Shown one piece after another: positions 58,001-64,000 of a DNA stretch of 64,000 nt. Position numbers and translations under genes: made by a program. Below the pieces are notes generated by a model. That model was given only the letters and a program-made list of their open reading frames with translations, did not search any database and was not told the origin of the DNA. Each line of letters opens with the position of its first letter. The stretch's first letter is position 1. The DNA comes from Branchinecta lynchi (taxonomy: Eukaryota > Arthropoda > Branchiopoda > Anostraca > Branchinectidae), in the NCBI GenBank assembly GCA_023053575.1, contig JAKZAP010000001.1, positions 31,514,533 through 31,578,532 of the forward strand. The letters are read 5' to 3'.

Positions 58001-61000
58001 TTGAATCTGCAATAAAGCGAAGTGAGGGAGGAGGGAGTAACGGAAGGAGTAAATTGAGCATCATGGTGGTGACAAAAACGCCACGAAGATGGCTGGGTGA
58101 TAACATTTCGTCAATTTCTTTCTTGAACTGGGTCAGTGATAGGCAATTTGCTGTTTCCTCAGGCAGTTGGTTCCAGTGAAAAAGCACGCGGTTTCTTTGG
58201 CTTCACCGACCAATATTAGAACCTTTCTCCAGTGAGTTTCACTCTATGACCACACAAGTTGTTAGAATTGAAATTCAGAGATGTCGTCAGCTTTGACGTT
58301 TTCATACATACCCTGGCATAGCTTGTATGTCTCAGTGAAGACCCACTGTGAAAACGGTCATCTTGAATGGCTGGAGTTTCTGTAGCAGTCGAAATAAAAG
58401 TGGGCGGACTCCCCATCAACTGTTGGCACTTTGAACTGTGGGTATTTTAAACCGTTGGCATTTCGGACATGGACATTCTGAGAGTGTGCAGTATCACAAT
58501 GGTCAAGAGAATCATGTACATTGTAGGAAGAATCCAACAGAACTTCCTTGCTATAGCAACCATTAACAACACATAATTGGCCGTGGCCGTTGGTGTCGTT
58601 TCCTTTCACTGTTTTTGTTATGAAGGTTGCCATGCAAATTCCACACCGGACGTGGGAATTATATGTAGGCTACCACTGATGGGTCTTATCCCGCCGGAAA
58701 CGGCAACCCCCCCCGGCCAAACTCCTCCTCAGTCCTCCCTGATGGAAGTATATATGAAATTAGAAAATCTTATTAAAAACTGCAGTTTGGACTGCGAGCA
58801 ATTAAGGATTTTCCCAGACAACCGAGTTAAATGTGAATGCGTGACAGCCACTCGCCTCTATACATACTCTTCACAAAAATATAAACACTGTGCCGGGGGG
58901 GGGGGGGTCGGGGGGCTTTAGGGCTAAGGCTAAGCTACTTTCGTGAGCTTGTTATAATTAATATTGCTATTTCATTTCTTTTCGCCGAAGTCGACTATTA
59001 AACGACTAAAAAAGAATACAAGAAATACAAAACTATTTACTTATGGCACGTACGATTTTGAAAAAATAACAGTAAATATTATCTTAAAACAGTCCATCAA
59101 AAATATTTATAACCGGTTTTTGAGTTGATATTTTCTTTCTTATTCGCTTTTCTTTTTGGATCTTTTTTGTTGGAATTTGTTTGAATCAGTAATTATAATT
59201 AGCCTATTTATCACCTACGATATAAAAAAAATCTTGCAGTATTTGCTACTGGGACTAGTATTGTCTCTGCTGAGGTAATATTATTTCTAATTCTGAATAG
59301 TCTTATCACAGTAGCGGTAATATTAATCCCAGTAGCAAATACTGCAGTTAACTTTAATCCTTTCTCGGAGAAACTTTTCACAGTGTACTCTTAGCAAGTG
59401 CTCGTCACTCTTGTTATTTCTTGTTTTCCCAGGAGTATATGATGACTACCGTTAGCTCCTCGATTCGTGCTCTATGCCCTGCAAATCCCTGGATTTCGGA
59501 TAGAAGGAGGCCGTCTATGTTAAGCTCAAACCTTGTTTGGCCTCCTGCAGAAGACGAAGAAGTAAGTACAAGATCTGTCTGTTTGGTCGGTGCTGCAGAC
59601 CTGATATGCCTAGTCTAGTCGTAACAGTGCTACACTGAATTCAGTTGGTTTTACACTAAGTACATTTCGTATTCGTATTCAGGCCTTAAATGACCTGTCT
59701 TATTACCTGTAACCTACTTCCATCATCACTGCATATATTTCTAAACCCGGAGACTTTCATACGGTACATTCTAAACCCTCTGACAAAACCACGCTGATTT
59801 TCTCACTTGCCGTGTTTTGCTACCTTCGATGTGTATCACGCTGTCGACGGTTGTCTGCGAGAAGTTTTTCAATAAGAAAAAAACGGTTATTTAAATTGTT
59901 TCCCTGTTTTCTCTACAAGTCAACGGATCTCAGAAAAGGCTTAAAACTTCCAAAACCGTGAGTTGTTCGTTGAAAGCACAGCCTAGTTTTGAAGTATTCA
60001 AATATTTTAAAATGCTGTAAGTTGACGGTAAGTTGTGCGAGCGGTCCTTTAAGTTACTTAAGTTACATCTTTTTAAAGGAATTTAGTCTCTTGGAAGGAA
60101 TGCTTCGCTTAATACCGTTTCTTTCCCAAAATCAAATGTGTTTCTCCATCCTTAATTAAAAAAAAATAATACACTTCGTCAGAGCTGACAAACCGGTCTT
60201 CCCAGCATAGGTGCTGTGAGGATACGGGTGCCTCTGGCGTAAAAAGGGATCAGACAGCGTTTACAAGGACAAGAAATCCCATCAAGTAGAAAGGAATTCC
60301 GGTCCACTCGAAAGGATTCCGTTCGTGAAAAAAAAACTCTAGCGGGACGAGAACCTTTCATGACGAAAAGAATTCCGGTCAACTTGAAAGGAATCTCATC
60401 GGTGGCGCTGGTTAAAAGACTAACAAAAATTCTAGCTAGCTTTTAAGAACAGCAGTCATCAGTACTGATGGCATAATGCTCTTGTCATATTTTCTGGTTT
60501 GTAGGATTTTTTTTTTCCCTCTGCGTGTAAACATAAACTTGTCACCCAATATTGCATTCTGTTCAAGTTTTCTTGTAGTTGTAAACGCTGTATCAGATAG
60601 AGTCGATTGCTGTTATTCACATTTAGGTGGGACGGATTGATGCATCGTGAAATTAAAATAATGGATAGATAAGTTTGGGAGGGCGAGTGGATCAGTTCGT
60701 TAAGGTGTAAGGATCATGTAATGAAGTTAAGGCACATGCTTACAATAATCTCTCTTTATTTCCTTAATAGCTCCTACAATTCACTCGCTAGCATTGGATC
60801 GTCGTACAGTTTACCACCGGTATATATAATAACACTATACAAGACATTTTGATAATAAATTTAAAAATTCACAGTCGACACTTAATATATACAATTTACC
60901 TTACTAATTACCACATAGAATTAAAGTGGTGTACGAAATAGGATACAAAGGAGTTGAGGTACCTGTCAGTCGAAAGTGTATTTGGGCGACCAAGTTTCGG

Positions 61001-63922
61001 ACAATTTTCAGTTGCTGCTTTGTGTATTACGGGGTCTGGTCAAGACAGGAAAACTTCAAGACACGGGTTTCTGTATGAAGAAGTACGATAAACTTTCTTC
61101 TTTGGAATCCCATCGAAATCTTCGGTCGTGTCTTTCAATATTATAGGGTACTATCTCGCTGCAAACGCTAAGTTCTGCAGTCTAAATCATTCTTTCTTTC
61201 AAGGAGTCTGAGTTCGGAGGGGATACACTGCTGTCTCGCATTAACATCGCAAGTAAGTATTTCCGGTAGGTTTTAATAGTGCCATCATTGAAGGGGAGAG
61301 TATCGGCGGCATCATTAGGGAAACCACCCTCACTTCCGGTGAAATATGTTTGAAAGACAAACTTAGGATGTTGTGTTTTTACTTAATTGGCTTTCCATTT
61401 CTGTGTCTACAGGTTCTTCAGATTATATCGGATTCATCTCCGGATCGATTCTACACCTAAAATTCCTAAATCAGCCTTAGATCCCCATTGGTCCCTAAAT
61501 CAGTTCGAAAGTCCCTTTAGAGTTTTTCCTGACCAAAATTTTTACGTTTTAGCTTCATATCTTAGCTCACAGTAAAGTATGGCATACAGTTTTGATTTGT
61601 GGGAATAAATGTCAACCTACTTGTTTGTAAACATAATCCTCAAGGCTCCTCTCCGGTTGAAGGAGACTACTAGCGAAAAGGATCGACACCCTTTGCCTCT
61701 GAAGTCATTTAGATTTATTTTCTTATTTTGAAGAAGAGTCATTTGATTCGTCATTTTGTTCTTTTGTCATTCACTTGGTTTGCTCCAATAAGGCTGATTG
61801 CAATCAGAAAAAGGAAACCAGTAAATGAATTGTACGGTACAAATGAGCGTCACACCCCAACATAGAGCTATCCAGCCTTTATTTTTTAAACAGTTGCTAC
61901 GGTTCATCTGGAATGTCATTCCATCGATAGGTGCATAGCTAGCTTAGCCTTGAATTCTGTGTGTGTGGGACCTGGCAAAGCCAAACATTTTGCCGAGCTG
62001 TACAGAAGGTTGTCTAGTGTTCCGTTAAAGACGAAAGGTGTATTTTTCTATTATGTTCAAAAGAAATGCTATATTATATTAAAAAAAATGCATTTTCCGT
62101 CACAAAGCGGTGGACAGTTTGGAAACTTGCCATTCATTTTCAGTTTTTTTAAGCCATTAAAAAGATATTTACAGTTACGCTTACCTCCTCGACACCTAAT
62201 AGTGCAAATAGTGCTAAAAGCTAATATTATGGCACGAGGCTGCCAAAATTTGAACTTGTTTTCATGGCCTGTCATTTTGCTTGTGTTTTTTGTCGCTTTT
62301 GTATTTTCTGTTTAGGCAATTGAAACTACCTAAAAAAAAATACAGGCAAAATGTAAAAGTTTTGGGGTGCGCATGGTCATCTTCTGGTTACGCGAAGGAA
62401 GAAAATACGAATTCAATGTAAAATAAAAATTTGGCTGGTTAAGCCAGAAATTAAACAGCTATACCGATAAAATTTCTTTTCTTGGATATTCTGATGAAAA
62501 GTGCAAACAATAAAATGTTCGTGATTGCCCAGTCGTCTCCGATTAGAGGCTGGTGGCTTATCATCTTCACTGGTTTTATCACAAGAAAGTTATTGAAACT
62601 GAACGGAAATTCTTAACTTTCTCCCTAAGGGCCCAAATCTGAGAGCAATAGCTTATTTCGCTTAATGAGGTGCCTATACTTCAAACCGTAAGTCTTCTGA
62701 TCTTAGAAAGTAAAGTGCGAATGAGATCCTACCCCTCTGTATTTCTTGTTCAGTAGTAGTGACCTTAAGTCCCTACAGGTCCCTTTTTGGTCTTCAGAGG
62801 TCCCTTTTTCGGTTTGAAAAAGTCCTCAAGTCCCTATTTCCAAGCCCCTAAACTTGTGACAGCCCTGATGTTATCCTATTAAGGAAAGTGAGACAGGGAA
62901 ACTTAAGTCTGTAGGCCATATAGATAAGTCGAATAGATTTCAGAAGCACAAGGATAATTTTCATGGCGACTGCGTGCCGCATTTTGTCAGCAGCCGTTGA
63001 CCTTTGTGGATGGTATCACCCCTCCACATTCTCCATATGCAGCTGGGTGGATACCGTCAAAGCGAGCTGCACTGGTGACAGAACGATGAATTGTTACGGA
63101 GATAGTTGCCAATCAATCAATCAATGAATACCCATCGGCTTCTCCGTTCTCAGGCACTGTACTACTGCATCAAACTTCCTCAAATTGAAAATAGAGCGCG
63201 CATACATATCAGACGAACAGAGCGAGCAATGAAAAATATGCAAAACGGCCACACACCAAAAAGCGTAGGCCTAAGCTGTCGCTTGTCACTTAAAGCGTGT
63301 TCTACCCTTCAAACAATAGTAACTATCTAGTTACTATTTCCGTTCCAACCTCACCAAAAGTTACTATGCTGTACGTTCCAACCTTATCGTGATAATAGCT
63401 AATAGTAACTATTTGCTCACCATGCTCGGGAGCGTAGTAACTACGGATTTCTGTAACGTGATTGGCTGGATTACCCCGTGGAGTGATATTTTACTGAAAA
63501 TAAAAAATGTGTTCCAGCCTTGTCGGCAAGAAGCCGAAATTTGTGACGGCATGCGTAGTATCTACGGTAAGTAGGGTGGAACACGCTCTTTATCGAGTTT
63601 AGACATGTAACACCCTGCTGTATCGCGGAAAGATGGACATTGCCCCGATCCTTTAACGATCTCCATATGTTCTGATTTCTCTAGAAAAAAACTGTCAACA
63701 TTTTCTCTAGTTTTCTCTAGAAAACGATCTCCTATGTTCTGATTTCTCTAGAAAAAAACCTGTCAACGTCTGCTGGGAACTTCACGTTGGACCTGCTAAT
63801 GGCGCTGGAATTATCTCAGCTCGAATCCCTCCGCAGCAGCAAGTCTGAAACTGAAGCTGCTGGTCCAAGCACAAGCAGTGCCGTAACGACAAACATATTT
63901 CCTGATACGGAATCGGCTGAAG
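36964..63922 (+). CDS. ANKIB1: Ankyrin repeat and IBR domain-containing E3 ubiquitin ligase, 5' part, 12 exons
   Basis: ANKIB1 is an RBR-type E3 ligase of the Ariadne group; it takes ubiquitin from an E2 at RING1 and passes it through a RING2 cysteine. Exons: 36964-37029, 40420-40752, 42654-42833, 47148-47337, 49285-49622, 50470-50722, 52848-53191, 53870-54175, 57473-57646, 59433-59561, 61204-61252, 63752-63922. Phases join to 2533 nt, 844 residues and one base, and the reading frame runs off the window. Layout: MGN start with a possible N-myristoylation glycine; ankyrin repeats about 47-193; UBA-like 224-276; RING1 C318-C366; IBR about 385-463; RING2 C503-C532 with catalytic C516 in the NEGCNHIKC motif; Ariadne domain 569-728; UIM about 801-816. 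The human protein has the same order. The remaining C-terminus is missing only because the window ends. Confidence 0.95.
37401..37745 (-). pseudogene. LINE reverse transcriptase fragment (palm, first catalytic motif)
   Basis: Minus strand: [20 protein letters not shown], an in-frame [23 protein letters not shown], then [18 protein letters not shown] and MMG. YGFRxGSNT and DFxKAF are standard RT motifs. Broken by the stop and truncated after about 115 codons. In ANKIB1 intron 1. Confidence 0.75.
38170..38489 (-). pseudogene. LINE reverse transcriptase tail, displaced by an insertion
   Basis: Minus strand frame reads [20 protein letters not shown] then [20 protein letters not shown], the typical end of this RT family. 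It joins the YADD fragment at 38975 if the 485-bp hAT element at 38490-38974 is disregarded. Confidence 0.8.
38490..38974. mobile_element. Small non-autonomous hAT-like element, 485 bp, inside a LINE
   Basis: Ends TACAGTAGAGGTATGCTTAT and ATAAGCCTACCTCTACTGTA are inverted repeats with few differences. Flanking 8-mers TGATTTTG and TGAGTTTG match at 7 of 8. No ORF inside. It interrupts the minus-strand reverse transcriptase pseudogene. Confidence 0.8.
38975..39800 (-). pseudogene. LINE reverse transcriptase fragment (YADD to C-terminus)
   Basis: Minus strand: [20 protein letters not shown], then the catalytic [12 protein letters not shown] stands where the family has tryptophan (before ARSWQLQFN). 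A second frame has [42 protein letters not shown] and [13 protein letters not shown]. It continues at 38170-38489 after an inserted hAT element. Confidence 0.85.
40013..40387 (-). mobile_element. TTAA-flanked MITE, copy 2, next to ANKIB1 exon 2
   Basis: Reverse orientation of copy 1, TTAA at both edges, TIR AAAGGACC. Its right edge is 32 bp before the first base of ANKIB1 exon 2, so the branch point for that exon may lie inside or at the edge of the element. Confidence 0.75.
40420..40752 (+). CDS. ANKIB1: ANKIB1 exon 2 (residues 23-133, first ankyrin repeats)
   Basis: Reads [20 protein letters not shown], then the ankyrin core [19 protein letters not shown] and [18 protein letters not shown]. 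It aligns to human YENNPQLKESLDPNTSYGE and PLHYAARHGM. Acceptor TTATTTTAG, donor GTTAGT. A TTAA-type MITE ends 32 bp upstream of the exon. Confidence 0.96.
40911..41556 (+). repeat. Inverted-repeat arm upstream of ANKIB1 exon 3
   Basis: Runs from TGCTTAAAGCACAATCGACA to GTGCCCATTGAACTTTAA; the reverse complement lies at about 43303-43972. Contains CAATGCTTGATAGAAAAGGA and TTATGCATAAAATAAAGATC, both found inverted in the other arm. Confidence 0.85.
42248..42562. repeat. GGTATCTGATACC family, copy in ANKIB1 intron 2
   Basis: Contains TGGTATCTGAAAAAGTCAT, AATTTCGGCAATTGTCGTTT and ends CAAAAACGCAGCTATTG. It ends about 90 bp before the exon 3 acceptor. Confidence 0.7.
42654..42833 (+). CDS. ANKIB1: ANKIB1 exon 3 (residues 134-193, ankyrin repeat)
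   Basis: Encodes [20 protein letters not shown] then [13 protein letters not shown] and LESKMVF, a full ankyrin repeat matching human KNTPLHYAAASGMKACVELL. Phase 0 at both ends, 180 nt, so skipping it would keep the frame. Confidence 0.96.
43303..43972 (-). repeat. Inverted-repeat arm downstream of ANKIB1 exon 3
   Basis: Reverse complement of 40911-41556 with small indels. The outer ends of this copy (GCCCGTTTTTGTTTAAAG near 43289 and TTTAAGGGTTTAAAACGGGC near 43987) look like short TIRs, so each arm may be one transposon of about 700 bp. Confidence 0.85.
44685..46094 (+). mobile_element. Subrepeat element, copy 5, with a LINE-tail insertion
   Basis: Both palindromic edges present. Interrupted at about 45354-45465 by GCCAAGAAGGGCCAAAATAT and GACGTATCCGTTG, a LINE 3' tail. 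A short ATAG microsatellite lies near 45948-45970. ANKIB1 intron 3. Confidence 0.8.
46774..47020. mobile_element. MITE, GAGCGTGTTCC family, copy 2 (247 bp)
   Basis: TIR GAGCGTGTTCCACCCTTCT, flanked by ATT on both sides. Shorter than copy 1 through an internal loss. In ANKIB1 intron 3, about 130 bp before exon 4. Confidence 0.8.
47148..47337 (+). CDS. ANKIB1: ANKIB1 exon 4 (residues 194-257, UBA-like)
   Basis: An acidic linker is followed by [20 protein letters not shown] and [10 protein letters not shown], aligning with human [27 protein letters not shown]. Donor GTAGGT leaves phase 1. Confidence 0.95.
47493..47790. repeat. Hairpin made of two inverted LINE-tail copies
   Basis: TTTCGGCCCTTCTTGTCAAG at 47509 returns inverted as TTGCCAAGAAGGGCCGAAAC near 47729; the neighbouring TCTAGCTTGG/AAGCTAGAAT segments are also inverted. 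ANKIB1 intron 4. Confidence 0.7.
48475..48840 (+). mobile_element. TTAA-flanked MITE, copy 3
   Basis: Begins TTAAAGGGCCTGTCTTACC and ends TTCCTTTAA. Same internal landmarks as copy 1. In ANKIB1 intron 4. Confidence 0.75.
48964..49140. mobile_element. hAT-like MITE with CAGGCCCGTA ends
   Basis: Begins CAGGCCCGTATCCAGGAATT and ends near CCTGGATATGG, with a G13 tract inside the left end and a C14 tract inside the right end. In ANKIB1 intron 4. Confidence 0.7.
49285..49622 (+). CDS. ANKIB1: ANKIB1 exon 5 (residues 257-369, end of UBA-like and RING1)
   Basis: [20 protein letters not shown] ends the UBA-like part. A proline/serine-rich linker follows, then RING1 with C-x2-[10 protein letters not shown] and a final CPGFDC (residues 318-366). 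Donor GTAAAG. Transposon sequence begins within 15 bp of the donor. Confidence 0.96.
49636..50182 (-). mobile_element. TTAA-type MITE, copy 4, split by a hAT MITE
   Basis: The left end CCTTTAGAGGACC is separated from the rest (ACCTCGCAATTCC and onward) by the element at 49646-49804. The right end reads GGTCCTTTAG, so the target TTAA has mutated at both ends. It starts about 14 bp after the ANKIB1 exon 5 donor. Confidence 0.7.
49646..49804. mobile_element. hAT-like MITE with CAGGCCCGTA ends, nested
   Basis: Ends CAGGCCCGTATACAGGAATT and CTGGATACGGCCCTG. Long G and C tracts sit just inside the ends. Flanking octamers AGAGGACC and AAAGGACA match at 6 of 8. Related copies lie at 48964-49140 and, as a half, at 17578-17642. 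Confidence 0.75.
50470..50722 (+). CDS. ANKIB1: ANKIB1 exon 6 (residues 370-454, IBR)
   Basis: Encodes [20 protein letters not shown], then the IBR residues [14 protein letters not shown] and [12 protein letters not shown]. These match human [21 protein letters not shown] and CGKGHLFCWEC. Donor GTGAGC in phase 1. Confidence 0.97.
50978..52070 (+). mobile_element. Subrepeat element, copy 6
   Basis: Left edge degraded to TTCGGATCCCCAAACG, then CGTAAGTGGAGGGGTACC and six or seven subrepeats; the right GGGATCCC edge is lost. ANKIB1 intron 6. A bare right-edge remnant is near 61099-61137. Confidence 0.75.
52080..52847. other. ANKIB1 intron 6 remainder, nothing recognised
   Basis: AT-rich intron sequence with an ATT-rich microsatellite near 52530-52550. 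No repeat family or ORF that I can support. Confidence 0.4.
52848..53191 (+). CDS. ANKIB1: ANKIB1 exon 7 (residues 454-568, RING2 with catalytic cysteine)
   Basis: Finishes the IBR ([10 protein letters not shown]) and carries RING2: [19 protein letters not shown] followed by [14 protein letters not shown]516 in NEGC-NH is the predicted ubiquitin-accepting cysteine, by analogy with other RBR ligases. [15 protein letters not shown] follows, as in human. Donor GTAAGT. Confidence 0.97.
53388..53460 (-). pseudogene. Diverged tRNA-Thr-like sequence in ANKIB1 intron 7
   Basis: Same flanks and anticodon loop CTTGTAA as the array at 3.8-5.4 kb, but the anticodon stem (CCTGC against CCAGA) and D arm are damaged. 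It is part of the repeat copy at 53360-53760. Confidence 0.5.
53656..53769. repeat. Perfect hairpin, ~49-bp arms
   Basis: TAATACATAGATGGCACTTT and onward to CCAATAA is followed, after a 16-17-bp spacer, by its exact reverse complement ending ATCTATGTATTA. It is a terminal piece of the tRNA-bearing repeat turned back on itself in ANKIB1 intron 7. Confidence 0.85.
53870..54175 (+). CDS. ANKIB1: ANKIB1 exon 8 (residues 569-670, Ariadne domain)
   Basis: Encodes [20 protein letters not shown], then the helical Ariadne segment with [20 protein letters not shown] and YAFYL. It aligns with human [20 protein letters not shown]. Donor GTACTT, phase 0 at both ends. Confidence 0.95.
54485..54730 (-). 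mobile_element. Partial copy of the 31.2-kb TIR transposon
   Basis: Reverse complement of about 31540-31740, recognisable by GCGCTGGCCGGATCGTATTG and GGAGAATGCATTTACAGACA. A second piece of the same element is at 55620-55810, split by other repeats. In ANKIB1 intron 8. Confidence 0.65.
55021..55333. repeat. MITE-like element with CCCAGGGGCG ends
   Basis: Left TACCCAGGGGCGTCATCTC, right TAGTTTCGCCTCTGGGTA, with C tracts just inside both ends. The interior is a low-complexity series of AACAGTCGATTTTT-like units, also seen at 5630-5760 and 35300-35360. ANKIB1 intron 8. Confidence 0.6.
55815..57472. other. ANKIB1 intron 8 remainder
   Basis: No assigned repeat over most of this span. A short plus-strand frame at about 56090-56310 has a hydrophobic stretch discussed in the findings. 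The rest is AT-rich and unassigned. Confidence 0.35.
57473..57646 (+). CDS. ANKIB1: ANKIB1 exon 9 (residues 671-728, end of Ariadne domain)
   Basis: Reads [20 protein letters not shown] then [20 protein letters not shown], aligning with human [39 protein letters not shown]. Acceptor TTTTCAG, donor GTACAG. Confidence 0.93.
57990..58330 (-). pseudogene. Decayed LINE reverse transcriptase tail
   Basis: Minus strand: [19 protein letters not shown] then, after a frameshift, [20 protein letters not shown] and KEIDEML. This pattern (RGH-KL, then WN-LP, then FK-LD) is the C-terminal signature of CR1/L2-like elements. In ANKIB1 intron 9. Confidence 0.6.
59221..59387. mobile_element. TA-flanked MITE, same family, reverse
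   Basis: Inner arms present; right outer end CACAGTGTA; left end reduced to TATAAAAAAAATC. In ANKIB1 intron 9, about 45 bp before the exon 10 acceptor, so it may touch the branch-point region. Confidence 0.75.
59433..59561 (+). CDS. ANKIB1: ANKIB1 exon 10 (residues 729-771)
   Basis: 43 codons, including [20 protein letters not shown] and PAEDEE. Conservation is weak, as expected of the disordered C-terminal half, but both splice sites are good (CCCAG and GTAAGT) and the phase fits its neighbours. Confidence 0.75.
59686..60052 (+). mobile_element. TTAA-flanked MITE, copy 5
   Basis: TTAA edges, TIR ATGACCTG/GGTCCTTT. Same internal landmarks. In ANKIB1 intron 10. A deletion remnant of the family (AGGGGTCCTTTAAGG) also sits near 57340-57356. 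Confidence 0.75.
60060..63290. other. ANKIB1 introns 10-11, mostly unique sequence
   Basis: Apart from exon 11 and a short GGAATTCCGGTC repeat at 60295-60400, no family recognised. ORFs of up to 121 codons here look like chance open frames in AT-rich DNA. Confidence 0.4.
61204..61252 (+). CDS. ANKIB1: ANKIB1 exon 11 (residues 772-788)
   Basis: A 49-nt exon reading [16 protein letters not shown], then one base of the next codon. Supported mainly by acceptor TTTCAAG, donor GTAAGT and the phase match to exon 12. Not recognisable by homology. Confidence 0.6.
63293..63588. mobile_element. MITE, GAGCGTGTTCC family, copy 3
   Basis: TIR AAGCGTGTTCTACCCTTC against GGGTGGAACACGCTC. Flanks TTA and TTT. 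In ANKIB1 intron 11, about 160 bp before exon 12. Confidence 0.75.
63752..63922 (+). CDS. ANKIB1: ANKIB1 exon 12 (residues 788-845, UIM)
   Basis: Encodes [18 protein letters not shown], a ubiquitin-interacting motif matching the ILLAIQLSLQESG motif of human ANKIB1, then a serine/threonine-rich stretch. Donor GTGAGT at 63923 in phase 1, so more exons lie to the right. The acceptor region is duplicated just upstream. Confidence 0.82.
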
Positions 63923-64000
63923 GTGAGTTTCTAAATTTTTGTATCGTTTGACGTCGAGTTTGCTCTCTGCTACTCCTCTTGTTGTTCTAAGAAAAAGAAC

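Noticed and set aside
58577..58921. 114-aa plus-strand ORF ending in a Gly/Val run
   Set aside because: Ends in a G tract and overlaps LINE remains on the other strand; no family pattern seen.
61950..62315. 121-aa plus-strand ORF in ANKIB1 intron 11
   Set aside because: AT-rich, no recognisable motif, no good splice sites at its ends.

Overview
The window is a stretch of animal (metazoan) nuclear DNA, most likely from an invertebrate. Two conserved single-copy eukaryotic genes lie on the + strand. Both are split into many short exons with canonical GT-AG introns and matching intron phases. No operons, bacterial-style ORFs or CRISPR arrays are visible. I cannot name the species. The mix of abundant short DNA transposons, CR1/L2/jockey-like LINE debris and low GC would fit several marine invertebrate groups.

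Gene 1 (2498-24784) is TRMT11, the catalytic subunit of the tRNA m2G10 methyltransferase. I reconstructed it from ten coding exons whose phases join without a break into a 486-residue protein. It has the N-terminal family domain, the SAM-binding motif DPFVGTG and the catalytic DPPYG, and it is complete from ATG to TAA. Gene 2 (36964 to beyond the right edge) is ANKIB1, an ankyrin-repeat RBR E3 ubiquitin ligase. I reconstructed twelve exons (844 codons): the MGN start, ankyrin repeats, UBA-like region, RING1-IBR-RING2 with the catalytic cysteine, the Ariadne domain and a UIM. The C-terminus lies outside the window. A possible divergent first exon on the - strand starts 114 bp upstream of the ANKIB1 ATG.

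Nearly all other sequence is introns and flanks filled with repeats. 0-2.5 kb is upstream flank with two repeat families. 2.5-8.2 kb (TRMT11 intron 1) holds a LINE fragment and an unusual inverted array of units carrying tRNA-Thr(UGU)-like sequences. 8.3-8.95 kb is a long foldback. 13.8-15.4 kb is a 17-bp minisatellite followed by a G-rich repeat. 16-17.2 kb, 22.3 kb, 32-33.5 kb, 44.7-46.1 kb and 51-52 kb hold copies of one element with internal subrepeats. 25-36 kb is an intergenic transposon nest with a hAT element carrying a broken transposase end, TIR elements and nested insertions. 37-40 kb (ANKIB1 intron 1) holds LINE reverse-transcriptase fragments, one split by a small hAT element. ANKIB1 exon 3 lies between ~650-bp inverted repeats.

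I did not find a new protein-based system. The most unusual structures are the tRNA-bearing palindromic array, the inverted repeats around ANKIB1 exon 3, several datable nested insertions with visible target-site duplications, and a duplicated splice acceptor at the last exon in the window. Exon calls come from reading the sequence and from remembered family sequence. No alignment or expression data were available.
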